This document shows positions 15,963 to 24,980 of a stretch of DNA of 64,000 bases, in pieces. Every line of letters begins with the position of its first letter. Position 1 is the stretch's first letter. The stretch is from UBA4782 sp034430215 (lineage in GTDB: Bacteria; Chloroflexota; Anaerolineae; Anaerolineales; Anaerolineaceae), in contig DAOUFE010000031.1 of the NCBI GenBank assembly GCA_034430215.1, positions 124,001 through 188,000 on the forward strand. The letters are read 5' to 3'. The position numbers were made by a program, and so were the translations under genes. Below the pieces are notes generated by a model. The model had not been told where the DNA came from and did no database searches. It saw only the letters and a program-made list of their open reading frames with translations.

Positions 15963-16973
15963 TCATAAACTGGAAAGTGATATTTTTTTCTGGATCAGGT
16001 TCTCTTTTTCCTTAACTGTAAGGAATGCTGTTCCCAGAGCATTCTTTTGAGCCTGATGTACCATTTCAGATGTTAACCCTGCCCGATTAAGCGCCACATC
16101 ATACTCATGGGCTATGGTAATATTGCTGATCCCCGGGTCATCGGTATTAATCGAAGCCATAATCCCATGCTCCAAAAATGCTCGTAATGGATGAACCTTA
16201 TAATCAGCCACCACGCTGGTCTGCACATTGCTTGTCAGGCTGCATTCAACTCCGATCCTGTGTTCTGCGAGATGATCCATTAAAATCGGATCGGTAATCG
16301 CACTCAAACCATGCCCGATCCGTTCAGCACCTAGTTGCTGTATAGCCTGCCAGATCGATTCAGCACCGGCAATTTCTCCGGCATGTACTGTGATATGCCA
16401 GCCAGCATCACGTGCTTTTCGGAAATGATCAATAAATTCTTCTCCCGGATAGTTGGCTTCATCACCTGCCAGGTCCAATCCAGTGATGAATTGCTGGTGA
16501 GCCAGCAAAGCATTCAACTCCTGCCAGGCTTTTTCAGGTCCGTAGGTGCGACTGATGATCCCGATCAAATTGACACTGATATCCGTTGACTGCCTGCCCT
16601 CTTCGACACCTTCGATCACTGCCGCAGTAACCTTTACTGGATCGAGCTTATGCGCTTCTGCCATGAATAACGGGCTGAAACGTAACTCAATATAATCTAT
16701 TCCTTCCGCCGCTGCGTCCAGCACACTCTCACAAGCAATCCTTTTACAGGCGCTGATGTCTGCCATAACGCACGTTTGCCATTTGAATTTCTGGATAAAT
16801 GCCATCACACCCGGCTGGGGATCAGAAACCTGCACATAAGGGCGCAACTCTTCCAGACTTGCACCCGGCAAATGAAGATGGTACTTTAACCCCAATTCTA
16901 AGATGGTTGATAGGCGAACGCTACCATCCAGGTGGCGATGGAGTTCACATAATGGATAAGTGGAATCTATCAT
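15963..16973 (-). CDS. add: Adenosine deaminase
   Basis: The 336-residue enzyme has all catalytic motifs of the ADA family: the metal-binding HRHLDGS at residues 12-18, the HAGE motif, SLTSN, and NTDDPG with the two active-site aspartates. It converts adenosine and deoxyadenosine to the inosine forms in purine salvage in the cytosol. Length is standard. GGGGAGAG lies 13 nt upstream of ATG, a loose ribosome-binding site. It stands alone on the minus strand between GGDEF genes. Confidence 0.92.
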   Translation of the reverse strand: MIDSTYPLCELHRHLDGSVRLSTILELGLKYHLHLPGASLEELRPYVQVSDPQPGVMAFIQKFKWQTCVMADISACKRIACESVLDAAAEGIDYIELRFSPLFMAEAHKLDPVKVTAAVIEGVEEGRQSTDISVNLIGIISRTYGPEKAWQELNALLAHQQFITGLDLAGDEANYPGEEFIDHFRKARDAGWHITVHAGEIAGAESIWQAIQQLGAERIGHGLSAITDPILMDHLAEHRIGVECSLTSNVQTSVVADYKVHPLRAFLEHGIMASINTDDPGISNITIAHEYDVALNRAGLTSEMVHQAQKNALGTAFLTVKEKENLIQKKISLSSL

Positions 16974-17105
16974 TTTTACTGTTCTCTCCCCTGTGTTTTT
17001 TCCCTTGCAAATAGATTACAGGTTAATCAGACCTGTGTTCGTGTACGTTATAATAATTTTAATACTTTATTTGTTTTCAACTACTCATGTGATGGATCAC
17101 AGGTT

Positions 17106-17783
17106 ATGGACAATCCAAAGAAATTCCACCCCATTATTGTTCTCACCATTTTGATACTGTTTTGTGCAGGATTGGGGCTCATATTTGTTAAGATTCCGAA
17201 TCTTCCAAGTAGTATCCTTCTTTTCCCTGTTTTTATCATTTTCTGGATGGTTTACAGGTTTTCATGGCAATGGGCAGCCATCGGATCTTTGATCTACATA
17301 ATTTTTCGAGTAAGTTTTGGCTTCATAATTTCTCTCTCGGTTTCTGCCATAATCATGATCGTTGTAAGTGGCATCATTCTCTTGTTTCTCGTCTTTTGGC
17401 TGGGATTACTTTTGGAAAGACATCGCCAATCGGATCACGAATTGTTTCTTGCCAATCAACGGTTGAAGATTGTGATGGAATCCCTGAATGAAGGCCTTTT
17501 TGATTGGGATTTACAAAATAAGCAGATCTACTTCAGTTCTCAGGTGGGGAAAGTGCTCGGGCAGGAAAAGGCGGAGATCATCCTGGCTGAAGGAACTTTT
17601 GAAAATATCGACAATCTCAAAATGATCTTCCCTCTCATCCTGGAAGAAGACCTAGAAAACCTTCGAAGTGCTGTAAGCAGATTGCTTTCGGGTGAAAGCC
17701 ACGTGGCAGAGACTGAATTCCGCATCAGGCGATCAAGTGGGAAGGTCTATTGGATATTATGCCGGATTTTTGGCATACATTAA
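17106..17783 (+). CDS. N-terminal fragment of a membrane PAS-PAS-GGDEF protein, cut by an in-frame TAA
   Basis: The 225-residue product has about four membrane helices in the first 100 residues (IIVLTILILFCAGLGLIF, ILLFPVFIIFWMVYRF and later). A coiled linker and most of a PAS domain follow (MESLNEGLFDWDLQNKQIYFSSQ ... GKVYWILCRIFGIH). The TAA at 17781-17783 falls where the paralogue continues the PAS strand. In the same frame the next codons read EDEKKPVRIIGSLMDITSRKQAEE, the usual end of a PAS_3 domain. One base substitution thus separates this fragment from the GGDEF part at 17823. Confidence 0.75.
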   Translation: MDNPKKFHPIIVLTILILFCAGLGLIFVKIPNLPSSILLFPVFIIFWMVYRFSWQWAAIGSLIYIIFRVSFGFIISLSVSAIIMIVVSGIILLFLVFWLGLLLERHRQSDHELFLANQRLKIVMESLNEGLFDWDLQNKQIYFSSQVGKVLGQEKAEIILAEGTFENIDNLKMIFPLILEEDLENLRSAVSRLLSGESHVAETEFRIRRSSGKVYWILCRIFGIH

Positions 17784-17822
17784 GAAGATGAGAAGAAACC
17801 AGTTCGGATCATTGGCAGTCTG

Positions 17823-18716
17823 ATGGATATTACCTCTCGTAAACAGGCGGAAGAAAATCTACAAAAAAGCGAAAAACGATACCGCGAGTTGATAGAGCAG
17901 CAAGGTGAAGGGGTAGCTATAGTAAATCTAAATGACGATATCATCTACTCCAATCCGGCAACGGATGCCATCTTTCAAGTAAAACCCGGAACATTACTTG
18001 GAAGAAACATCAAAGAATTTCTTTCTCCCGAACAGGTGAAAGTCCTTCTCAATGTAGAAAAAAGTAGAATGAACTGCGAAACCATTACATATGAACTCGA
18101 AATAACTACAGATAAAAATGAAACGCGCAACCTCCTTGTTACCACAACACCTCGTAAAAACCCTGAAGGGGATCTGGTGGAGATCATTGGCGTATTAAGG
18201 GATATTACTCAACGAAAAGAAGCTGAAAAGCATCTGCGCTATATGGGAACCCATGATGGATTAACAGGTTGCTATAATCGTATGTTTTATGATGAAACTG
18301 TTGACCGTCTTGAGCAAAGCGATCAGTTTCCCATCAGCGTATTAATGATAGACCTGGATGGGTTAAAGGCAATCAATGACGAATTTGGGCATCACCAGGG
18401 TGATGAAGTATTGAAAACGGTAGCGCGTATCATAAAACAGTGTGTCCGAGAAAAGGATATCGTTTCCAGAGTGGGAGGAGACGAATTTGCAGTACTCCTT
18501 CCTGGTGTGCGCGCCAATGGGTTGGCAAGAATAATGCACCGTATCCAGCAGAAAACAATTGAGGAGAATGGGTCTAATGACGATCCATACTCCATCCAAT
18601 TTTCAATGGGAGGCGCAACAAGCCAGACACCTGATCAATTCAGGTCCAGCCTGCAATTGGCAGATGCGCGTATGTACAGAAATAAACGTGCCCGACGAAA
18701 GAACAGGGAAAGATGA
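17823..18716 (+). CDS. PAS-GGDEF diguanylate cyclase, C-terminal part of a stop-interrupted gene
   Basis: From the ATG inside the PAS boundary (MDITSRKQAEE) the 297-residue protein has a PAS domain (residues about 20-130) and a GGDEF domain. The GGDEF domain has HDGLTGCYNRMFY, an intact GGDEF at 218-222 and an REKD I-site five residues earlier. If it is translated by re-initiation it would be a soluble cyclase detached from its membrane sensor. It is in the same frame as the 17106 fragment. Its stop overlaps the next start (ATGA), so the three frames form one operon. No good ribosome-binding site lies before 17823. Confidence 0.78.
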   Translation: MDITSRKQAEENLQKSEKRYRELIEQQGEGVAIVNLNDDIIYSNPATDAIFQVKPGTLLGRNIKEFLSPEQVKVLLNVEKSRMNCETITYELEITTDKNETRNLLVTTTPRKNPEGDLVEIIGVLRDITQRKEAEKHLRYMGTHDGLTGCYNRMFYDETVDRLEQSDQFPISVLMIDLDGLKAINDEFGHHQGDEVLKTVARIIKQCVREKDIVSRVGGDEFAVLLPGVRANGLARIMHRIQQKTIEENGSNDDPYSIQFSMGGATSQTPDQFRSSLQLADARMYRNKRARRKNRER

Positions 18717-20314
18717 AAACGCATTTTAAATTGGTAAAGCCAATCTACCTATCGGTACTTTATGTACTGATCTGCCTGGCTTATGGATTAAGCCTGCGTA
18801 TTCTTAATATGCCGGTGGAATTTCTTACCCTGATGATGGTGCCAATCATCTGGGCAGTATTCTATTACCCCATCGCCTTATGTATTCTGCTTCTCTGTTT
18901 CTATGGCTTGATGACAGTGGGATTTATTTATATCAGTGCTGAACCATTTGGTTCCACACTGGTTACCATGCTTATTTCCATTTTTGCCTTTACGGTCGCC
19001 ATTTTCCTGATTGACAGCATTGTATCGAAACAGCATCAGCTTGAAGAGGAAGTCGATAAGGCAAAGAAAGAACTGGATACCATACGGGCAAATACTACCG
19101 ATGGCTTGTGGGAATTGAACCTGGCAACGGGTGAATTGACTCTAAATCCCAGGGCGATGCAATACCTTGGAATGAGTGAACCAAAAGTGACGATCTCTCT
19201 CGAAAAACTGCAGAAAGCTGCGGATTTTTTTGATACTTTTCCTGCCATCCACCCTCAGGATGCTGATACTGTACAGCAAGGATTGAGTTGCTTTCTGAAG
19301 GGAGAGCAAACAGAATGTACGTTTGAGTATCGCGTCAAACAGGAAGACAGAGAATTTCATTGGGTGTCTGCCCATGGCAAAATTGCAGAAAAAGATGAAA
19401 ACGGAAAGGCAGTGATTATTACCGGAAGCTTGATAGATATTAACCGGCAAAAAATGGCTGAAGCTGCCCTTGCCATTTGTGAGTCGCGTTATCGTTTTTT
19501 GATTGAAAAACAAACACAGGCAATGGTTTTGATCGACAATAAGGGACGTATCGTCTATGCCAATCTGGCGACAGAGCGACTCTTTGGTGTAAATCTGGGT
19601 GTACTGACAGGAAAGATCATTTCAGAATGCATTGATGAAAACGAATTATCCCGGCTGGAAAGTAGATCCGGGAAAAAAATCCAGGAAATGGAAGGTGTTT
19701 TTGAGCTTGAGATCACCCACAGAGATGCCACCCAAAAACGCATTCATGTTTCAGCATCCACTATCAGTACTGATACGGGTCAATTCATTGGAGCGGTCTG
19801 GACAATCCGTGATGCATCTCAAAAAACTGAAGCAGAACAACCATACAGTGCCATGGTGGATCCTCTAACCGGGTTATATAACAAGAATTACTTTGAAAAC
19901 GAGATCGACCAGCTTGAAATGAAACAAACCAGCCCGGTAAGTTTTATAGTGATCGATCTTGATCAATTTAAAATCGTAAAAGAAACCCTGGGCTTAGAAA
20001 CTGGAGAGGACCTGTTGAAGTCAATGGCTCAGGTCTTACAAAATTCATTGAGGAAGAGTGATACAATCGCTCGGATCAACAAAGACCAGTTTGCTATTAT
20101 TTTGCCTGGTGTTGAACCCGAAATCCTACAGGAAGTAATGAATCGCATCGAAGCAAATGCACAATATGCAAACGAAGTGTCAGACAAGAAATATCTAATC
20201 AAGTTTTCCATGGGTGGCGATACGAACTTCACTGGTCAGGGGTTGCGTTCAACCATTGATAAAGCCAATGCTGATATGTTTCGTGAGAAACGGTTAAAAC
20301 AGAAGAATATCTAA
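18713..20314 (+). CDS. Membrane PAS-PAS protein with a degenerate GGDEF domain
   Basis: The 533-residue protein is a paralogue of the interrupted upstream gene. It has several membrane helices to about residue 105, a coiled coil (QHQLEEEVDKAKKELDTI), two PAS domains and a C-terminal GGDEF fold starting VDPLTGLYNKNYF. The active-site motif reads NKDQF (456-460) instead of GGDEF, so cyclase activity is unlikely. Such degenerate domains usually serve as GTP or c-di-GMP sensors or as dimer partners. ATGA overlap with the upstream gene implies translational coupling. Confidence 0.85.
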   Translation: MKTHFKLVKPIYLSVLYVLICLAYGLSLRILNMPVEFLTLMMVPIIWAVFYYPIALCILLLCFYGLMTVGFIYISAEPFGSTLVTMLISIFAFTVAIFLIDSIVSKQHQLEEEVDKAKKELDTIRANTTDGLWELNLATGELTLNPRAMQYLGMSEPKVTISLEKLQKAADFFDTFPAIHPQDADTVQQGLSCFLKGEQTECTFEYRVKQEDREFHWVSAHGKIAEKDENGKAVIITGSLIDINRQKMAEAALAICESRYRFLIEKQTQAMVLIDNKGRIVYANLATERLFGVNLGVLTGKIISECIDENELSRLESRSGKKIQEMEGVFELEITHRDATQKRIHVSASTISTDTGQFIGAVWTIRDASQKTEAEQPYSAMVDPLTGLYNKNYFENEIDQLEMKQTSPVSFIVIDLDQFKIVKETLGLETGEDLLKSMAQVLQNSLRKSDTIARINKDQFAIILPGVEPEILQEVMNRIEANAQYANEVSDKKYLIKFSMGGDTNFTGQGLRSTIDKANADMFREKRLKQKNI

Positions 20315-20361
20315 AGATGCAACCTTTCCTCCCCTTTTCCGTATATAGGAGTGAGGTAAAA

Positions 20362-20592
20362 ATGACTGAAACAAATAAAAAACATGGTGTTCCCTGGTTT
20401 TTATGGCCATTTTGGGCTATTTGGCGGCTGGTTGTGATCATTATTGAGTTGACAGGTAGAGTAGTCGGCGCCTTGATCGGATTGGCATTGCTTATTGTAG
20501 GTGTGGTTGTCAGCCTGACGGTTGTTGGTGCTATCGTAGGTATTCCAATAATCATTTTCGGATTCTTGTTGATCCTTCGCAGTCTGTTCTAA
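20362..20592 (+). CDS. Small two-helix membrane protein
   Basis: The 76-residue protein starts MTETNKKHGVPWFLWPFWAIWRL. Two long hydrophobic segments follow (about 20-45 and 48-74), rich in Val, Ile and Gly and ending LLILRSLF. The start at 20362 has AGGAG and GAGG upstream; an earlier in-frame ATG at 20317 would put that site inside the gene. It probably belongs to the GGDEF operon, since a terminator follows. Function unknown. Confidence 0.7.
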   Translation: MTETNKKHGVPWFLWPFWAIWRLVVIIIELTGRVVGALIGLALLIVGVVVSLTVVGAIVGIPIIIFGFLLILRSLF

Positions 20593-20630
20593 ACACCAGG
20601 TATTTTTATTAATTGAGCCTGTCTGGTGAT

Positions 20631-20670
20631 ATCCATGCCAGCCTATGCTGGCATGGATGATTTGTTTTTT
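20631..20670 (+). terminator. Strong intrinsic terminator after the GGDEF operon
   Basis: A perfect 12-bp stem ATCCATGCCAGC/GCTGGCATGGAT (20631-20642 with 20647-20658), a 4-nt loop and TTTGTTTTTT. Confidence 0.9.
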
Positions 20671-20691
20671 ACTTGAAACACAGTCAGGCTT

Positions 20692-20697
20692 TATAAT
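20692..20697 (+). promoter_or_regulatory. -10 box for a leaderless mRNA
   Basis: TATAAT followed by exactly 7 nt and ATG at 20705. No ribosome-binding site is present. Confidence 0.55.
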
Positions 20698-20704
20698 TGG
20701 GGTC

Positions 20705-21712
20705 ATGGAAATCACCTGCCTGCATACCTTCCCCGAATCTCTTTGTGAAGAGTGGAATACGCTATTAGAAAAAAGTATTACCCGGGTTCCCTTTCTGCGA
20801 TTTGAATATATGCATGATTGGTGGATCACACGCGGTGGAGGTGAATGGTCGAATGCAGAGCTGGTTTTAATCACTGCCAGAGAAAATGGCAATCTGATCG
20901 CAGTTGCACCATTATTCTTTACCACCCTGACTGATGTGCCATCATTATTGTTTGTTGGAGCTGTCGAGATTTCCGATTTTTTGGACTTCATTGTAAGCAC
21001 AGAAAAACTATCTGCCTTTCTCAATAATTTATTTCCTTTTCTGGCACAATTGGATCTCCCCTGGAAACAGATGGTTCTCCATAACTTGCTGGATGATTCA
21101 CCCTCTGACCCAATTCTGCAATCTGCAGCCCAAAAAGCAGGCTGGAAATTTCAGAAAGAAGCATTGCAGCCCTGCCCATATATCTCATTATCAGATAGCT
21201 GGGAAACGTACCTAGCTGGAGTGGATAAAAAACAACGTCATGAAATTCGCCGAAAACTGCGGCGCGCAGAGGAGCTGGAAGTTCCCATGCGCTTCCGAAT
21301 TGCCGATGATCCTTCGAGGTTGAAACAGGATGCGGAGGACTTTATTTCTCTCATGGAACAAGATGATGATAAAGCAAAATTTCTCACTGGTGCCATGCGG
21401 CTGCAGATACACCAGGTCATCCAAACCGCCTACCGGTGTGGCTATCTGAACCTGGCGTTTCTGGAATCGGGAGAGGAAAAAGTCGCTGCTTATTTGAATT
21501 TTGACTTTAACAATCGCATCTGGGTATACAACTCGGGAATGAATTATACCTACTATGAGAATTCTCCCGGTTGGGTGCTTCTGGGCAATATGATCCAATG
21601 GGCAATCGATAACAAACGTGAAGCGCTCGATTTTATGCGTGGGGATGAAGAATATAAATACCGTTTTGGCGCCGTTGATCGGTACGTCAATAAAATAACC
21701 ATATCCAGGTAA
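20705..21712 (+). CDS. CelD/BcsL-type GNAT acetyltransferase
   Basis: The 335-residue protein has the layout of the Acetyltransf_6 (CelD/BcsL) family. An N-terminal GNAT-like half contains EWNTLLEKS and PFLRFEYMHDWW. The C-terminal half contains KKQRHEIRRKLRRAEE, VAAYLNFDFNNRIWVYNSG and the FMRGDEEYKYRFG motif. Members are linked to exopolysaccharide or cellulose production or to Fem-like aminoacyl transfer; the acceptor is unknown. The start follows the TATAAT-N7-ATG pattern; the frame upstream runs through the terminator and is not coding. Confidence 0.82.
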   Translation: MEITCLHTFPESLCEEWNTLLEKSITRVPFLRFEYMHDWWITRGGGEWSNAELVLITARENGNLIAVAPLFFTTLTDVPSLLFVGAVEISDFLDFIVSTEKLSAFLNNLFPFLAQLDLPWKQMVLHNLLDDSPSDPILQSAAQKAGWKFQKEALQPCPYISLSDSWETYLAGVDKKQRHEIRRKLRRAEELEVPMRFRIADDPSRLKQDAEDFISLMEQDDDKAKFLTGAMRLQIHQVIQTAYRCGYLNLAFLESGEEKVAAYLNFDFNNRIWVYNSGMNYTYYENSPGWVLLGNMIQWAIDNKREALDFMRGDEEYKYRFGAVDRYVNKITISR

Positions 21713-21772
21713 GGTTGAAACTACAGAGAGCTAATCTTTCTTTAAATGTATTTCTTTTTCCGACAATTCTGA

Positions 21773-21778
21773 TATACT
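21773..21778 (+). promoter_or_regulatory. Possible -10 box of the nuo operon
   Basis: TATACT lies 39 nt before the nuoA start. No convincing -35 box is seen at the expected position. Confidence 0.35.
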
Positions 21779-21817
21779 TAATCCAACAACTCAGGCTTAA
21801 CATCTTAAGGATGACAC

Positions 21818-22174
21818 ATGTTCAATGCGTATTTTCCTTTACTTGTTATTCTTTTAGTTGCGTTAGCGGTAGCCATTATTGCGGTAAGTCTGGGAATCCT
21901 CTTCGGTCCACGTCACCCTAACGAACGAAAATCTTCTCCTTACGAATCCGGCATGGTTCCTTTTGGAGCTGGAACCAGACGGGTATCCGTACGCTATTAC
22001 CTCATTGGTGTCCTATTCATCTTGTTTGACATCGAGGTAGTGTTCATTCTGCCCTGGGCGGTCTCTTTTCGCAGCCTTGGGGTTCCTGGGTTGATCCTAG
22101 TGATCATCTTTATCCTGATTTTAGAAGTTGCATTTATATATGCCTGGAAGAAGGGGGCGCTGGAATGGGAATAG
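21818..22174 (+). CDS. nuoA: NADH-quinone oxidoreductase subunit A
   Basis: The 118-residue membrane protein has three helices and the family signature PYESGMVPFG, followed by RVSVRYYLIGVLFILFDIEVVFILPWA. It sits at the junction of the membrane arm and the quinone site of complex I. First gene of a complete 14-gene operon. AAGGA lies 6 nt before ATG. The end overlaps nuoB by 10 bp. Confidence 0.97.
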   Translation: MFNAYFPLLVILLVALAVAIIAVSLGILFGPRHPNERKSSPYESGMVPFGAGTRRVSVRYYLIGVLFILFDIEVVFILPWAVSFRSLGVPGLILVIIFILILEVAFIYAWKKGALEWE

Positions 22175-22647
22175 AGCAAAAAGCTGGTGATTTGGGATTA
22201 GTGACCACAACTCTTGAACAAGCAGTGAATTGGGCAAGAACAAGTTCGATGTGGCCTATGCTTTTTGGTTTGGCATGCTGCGCGATCGAAATGATGGCTG
22301 CCCAGGCATCCAGCTACGACATGAGCCGTTTTGGTATGGAGTTGATGCGTGCCAGCCCCCGCCAGTCAGATCTGATGATCGTTGCCGGAAGGGTGAGCCG
22401 TAAAATGGCACCTGTATTACGCAACCTGTATGATCAGATGCCCTCTCCCAAATGGGTGATCGCCATGGGTGATTGCGCAGCCTGCGGAGGTGTTTTCAAT
22501 AATTACGCGGTTGTGCAGGGCGTAGATGAGATCGTTCCCGTAGATGTGTACATAGCAGGCTGCCCTCCCCGCCCCGAAGGATTGATCCACGGGATTGTCA
22601 GTTTACATGAAAAAGTCAGGAAAGAGCAGATCAAAGATTGGGCATAA
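22165..22647 (+). CDS. nuoB: NADH-quinone oxidoreductase subunit B
   Basis: The 160-residue protein carries the N2 [4Fe-4S] cluster ligands: the tandem cysteines in FGLACCAIEMM, the cysteine in GDCAACGG and the CPPRPE cysteine. N2 passes electrons to quinone. A longer gene product is seen in many species, but length and motifs here are normal. It overlaps nuoA by 10 bp, and nuoC follows directly after the stop. Confidence 0.97.
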   Translation: MGIEQKAGDLGLVTTTLEQAVNWARTSSMWPMLFGLACCAIEMMAAQASSYDMSRFGMELMRASPRQSDLMIVAGRVSRKMAPVLRNLYDQMPSPKWVIAMGDCAACGGVFNNYAVVQGVDEIVPVDVYIAGCPPRPEGLIHGIVSLHEKVRKEQIKDWA

Positions 22648-23190
22648 ATGGGATCGCCCCGGCTGAAAGATAGAACCATGAAGAAACCGTTCGATAGCAT
22701 CATCAAAGACCTGTCTGAATCATTCAACACCACACCGCAAGAGTTTCGCGGAGAGGTCAGCTTCTATATACCTTCAGAGAGTTTGCTCAAATTGACTGCC
22801 GAACTGCATGATACACATGGTTTTAACATGCTCATTGATATCACCGCCGTAGATTACTGGCCTAAAACTGGCCATCGTTTCCATGTGGTTTACCATTTCC
22901 TCGATACTGACAGCAATCAAGTTATCTGCATACGTGTACCTGTAGATTCGCAAACCAGCAGTCTGCCGAGTATCAGCAGTATATATGCCAATGCCACCTG
23001 GTACGAACGGGAAGTATGGGATATGTTCGGGTTGCGTTTCGAAGGCAACCCAGATATGCGCCGGATCTTGATGCCACACGATTGGGAAGGTCATCCTTTG
23101 CGCAAAGACTACCCTTTAGGTTATGAAGAAGTCGAATTCAGCATTAATTTCAGTGAAATTGACCTGAAAAAGTTGCATGGGAAAGAGTAA
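22648..23190 (+). CDS. nuoC: NADH-quinone oxidoreductase subunit C
   Basis: The 30-kDa subunit is recognised by ITAVDYWP, YEREVWDMFGLRFEGNPDMRRILMP and the end of the core, DWEGHPLRKDYPLGYEEV. It is part of the peripheral arm and is not fused to nuoD. The ATG at 22648 follows the nuoB stop immediately. The in-frame ATG at 22678 (MKKPFDSI) is an equally reasonable start, as neither has a clear ribosome-binding site. Confidence 0.94.
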   Translation: MGSPRLKDRTMKKPFDSIIKDLSESFNTTPQEFRGEVSFYIPSESLLKLTAELHDTHGFNMLIDITAVDYWPKTGHRFHVVYHFLDTDSNQVICIRVPVDSQTSSLPSISSIYANATWYEREVWDMFGLRFEGNPDMRRILMPHDWEGHPLRKDYPLGYEEVEFSINFSEIDLKKLHGKE

Positions 23191-23214
23191 GTTACAAGGC
23201 GTGTTTGAGGTGCA

Positions 23215-24444
23215 ATGACAGAGATCCGTGAAGTTTCCTTTGAAGAATTCAAACACCTGGTATCCGACCGGGCGATCAAAGGCGAGACCATGCTCCTCAA
23301 CATGGGACCACAACATCCATCCACGCATGGTGTGTTGCGCCTGCTACTTGAACTGGATGGAGAGATTGTGGTGAATTGCGTACCCGATATCGGTTTCTTG
23401 CATACCGGTGTCGAGAAGAACATGGAAAGCAAAACCTATCAGAAAGCTGAAGTGATGACTGACCGGCTGGATTACTTGAACCCAATCGGTAACAACCTTG
23501 CGTATTGCCTGGCGGTGGAGAAATTGTGCAACCTGGACGTTCCTCCCCGCGCGCAGGTAATCAGGGTGCTGCTGGCAGAGCTGACTCGCATAGCTTCACA
23601 CCTCCTCTGGTTGGGATCATCTGCTCTTGATCTGGGTGCCATGTCGGTTTTTCTCTACACGATGCGCGAACGAGAGATGGTGTTGGATATCTTTGAATTA
23701 TGCTCCGGACAACGCATGATGACCACCTTCATCCGACCGGGTGGGCTATGGCGAGATGTGCCAGTGGAGTTCGTTCCTGCGGTCGAACAATTCTTGAAGA
23801 TCATTCCAGCAAAGATCAAAGAATATGAAAGTCTGCTTCATGATAATCCGCTATTTATTGAGCGCACCCGTGGGATAGGGGTGATCAAGTCGGATGAATG
23901 TATCCAATGGGGTGTCACTGGACCGATTTTACGGGCAGGCGGCATGGCGTATGACCTTCGAAAGGCAAGGCCTTATTCGGGGTATGAACAGTTTGATTTT
24001 GATATCCCCACCCGACAGGAAGGCGATGTTTACGCCCGCTACGAGATCAGAATGGCAGAACTACGCGAGTCCCTAAAGATCGTGCGCCAGGCATTGGATA
24101 AGCTGCCAGGCGGAGAAATTCGGAGTAAGAACCGAAAATTCATTCCACCTCCCCGATCCGAAATTGGTACCAGCATGGAAGCACTCATCCATCATTTCAA
24201 ATTATGGACAGAAGGTTTTACCCCACCCGTTGGTTCTGTATATACAGCAACCGAATCACCTCGTGGCGAACTGGGAGTGTTTCTTGAATCCGATGGCACG
24301 CCCAAACCCTACCGAGTGCATTACCATACACCTTCTTTTGCTAACCTGCAGATCATGCCTCTGCTTACCCGCGGGCATTTTATCGCAGATGTGGTTGGAA
24401 TTATCGCAAGTATTGATATTATTTTGGGAGATGCTGACCGTTGA
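23215..24444 (+). CDS. nuoD: NADH-quinone oxidoreductase subunit D
   Basis: The 409-residue 49-kDa subunit has LNMGPQHPSTHGVLRLLLELDGE, the quinone-site region and the C-terminal ASIDIILGDADR, which matches the family end (GSxDxVxGexDR). It forms the quinone pocket together with NuoB. The next gene begins in an overlapping TTGA. Confidence 0.97.
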   Translation: MTEIREVSFEEFKHLVSDRAIKGETMLLNMGPQHPSTHGVLRLLLELDGEIVVNCVPDIGFLHTGVEKNMESKTYQKAEVMTDRLDYLNPIGNNLAYCLAVEKLCNLDVPPRAQVIRVLLAELTRIASHLLWLGSSALDLGAMSVFLYTMREREMVLDIFELCSGQRMMTTFIRPGGLWRDVPVEFVPAVEQFLKIIPAKIKEYESLLHDNPLFIERTRGIGVIKSDECIQWGVTGPILRAGGMAYDLRKARPYSGYEQFDFDIPTRQEGDVYARYEIRMAELRESLKIVRQALDKLPGGEIRSKNRKFIPPPRSEIGTSMEALIHHFKLWTEGFTPPVGSVYTATESPRGELGVFLESDGTPKPYRVHYHTPSFANLQIMPLLTRGHFIADVVGIIASIDIILGDADR

Positions 24445-24980
24445 TCGAGCTACAGCGTAAATATCCAAAAGAAGTAGAAAGGATCCTGGCGAAATATCCG
24501 CCAGAATTCAAACGATCAGCCGTGATGCCGCTGCTTTACCTGGCTCAACGCGAGGATGGCAAGGTGAGCAAACAAGCAGTTGAGGATATTGCAGCATTGA
24601 CGGGTATTTCTACGACGGACGTAACTTCTGTTTTAGGTTTTTATACGCTCTTTCATGAAAAAGGTGGGCGGTATTTCATCCAGGTTTGCACTGACCTGCC
24701 CTGTGCTCTTTGTGGGGCTGAAACTTTCCTGCATCAGGTTTGTGATGCCTTAAAGATACAACCTGGAGAAACCACCCCTGATGGGCTATTTACAGTAGAA
24801 GAAGTGAAATGTATTGCTGCCTGCGATAAAGCGCCTGTTTTCCAGGTGCAGGGGAATGGTGAAATTACCTATCATGAGCACCAAACCCTCGATAGTGCAT
24901 TGAAAATCTTTGAAGAACTTAAAAAACGGGTATCTGTTAAAGCGAAGACTGAAAAGCTGGCTCCAAAGGATATGGTATGA
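24441..24980 (+). CDS. nuoE: NADH-quinone oxidoreductase subunit E
   Basis: The 24-kDa subunit has the thioredoxin-like [2Fe-2S] ligands C-x4-C (CTDLPC) and C-x3-C (CIAAC). The helical N-terminus (RKYPKEVERILAKYPPE) is typical. The start is a TTG overlapping the nuoD stop. It forms the NADH dehydrogenase module with NuoF and NuoG. Confidence 0.95.
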   Translation: MIELQRKYPKEVERILAKYPPEFKRSAVMPLLYLAQREDGKVSKQAVEDIAALTGISTTDVTSVLGFYTLFHEKGGRYFIQVCTDLPCALCGAETFLHQVCDALKIQPGETTPDGLFTVEEVKCIAACDKAPVFQVQGNGEITYHEHQTLDSALKIFEELKKRVSVKAKTEKLAPKDMV

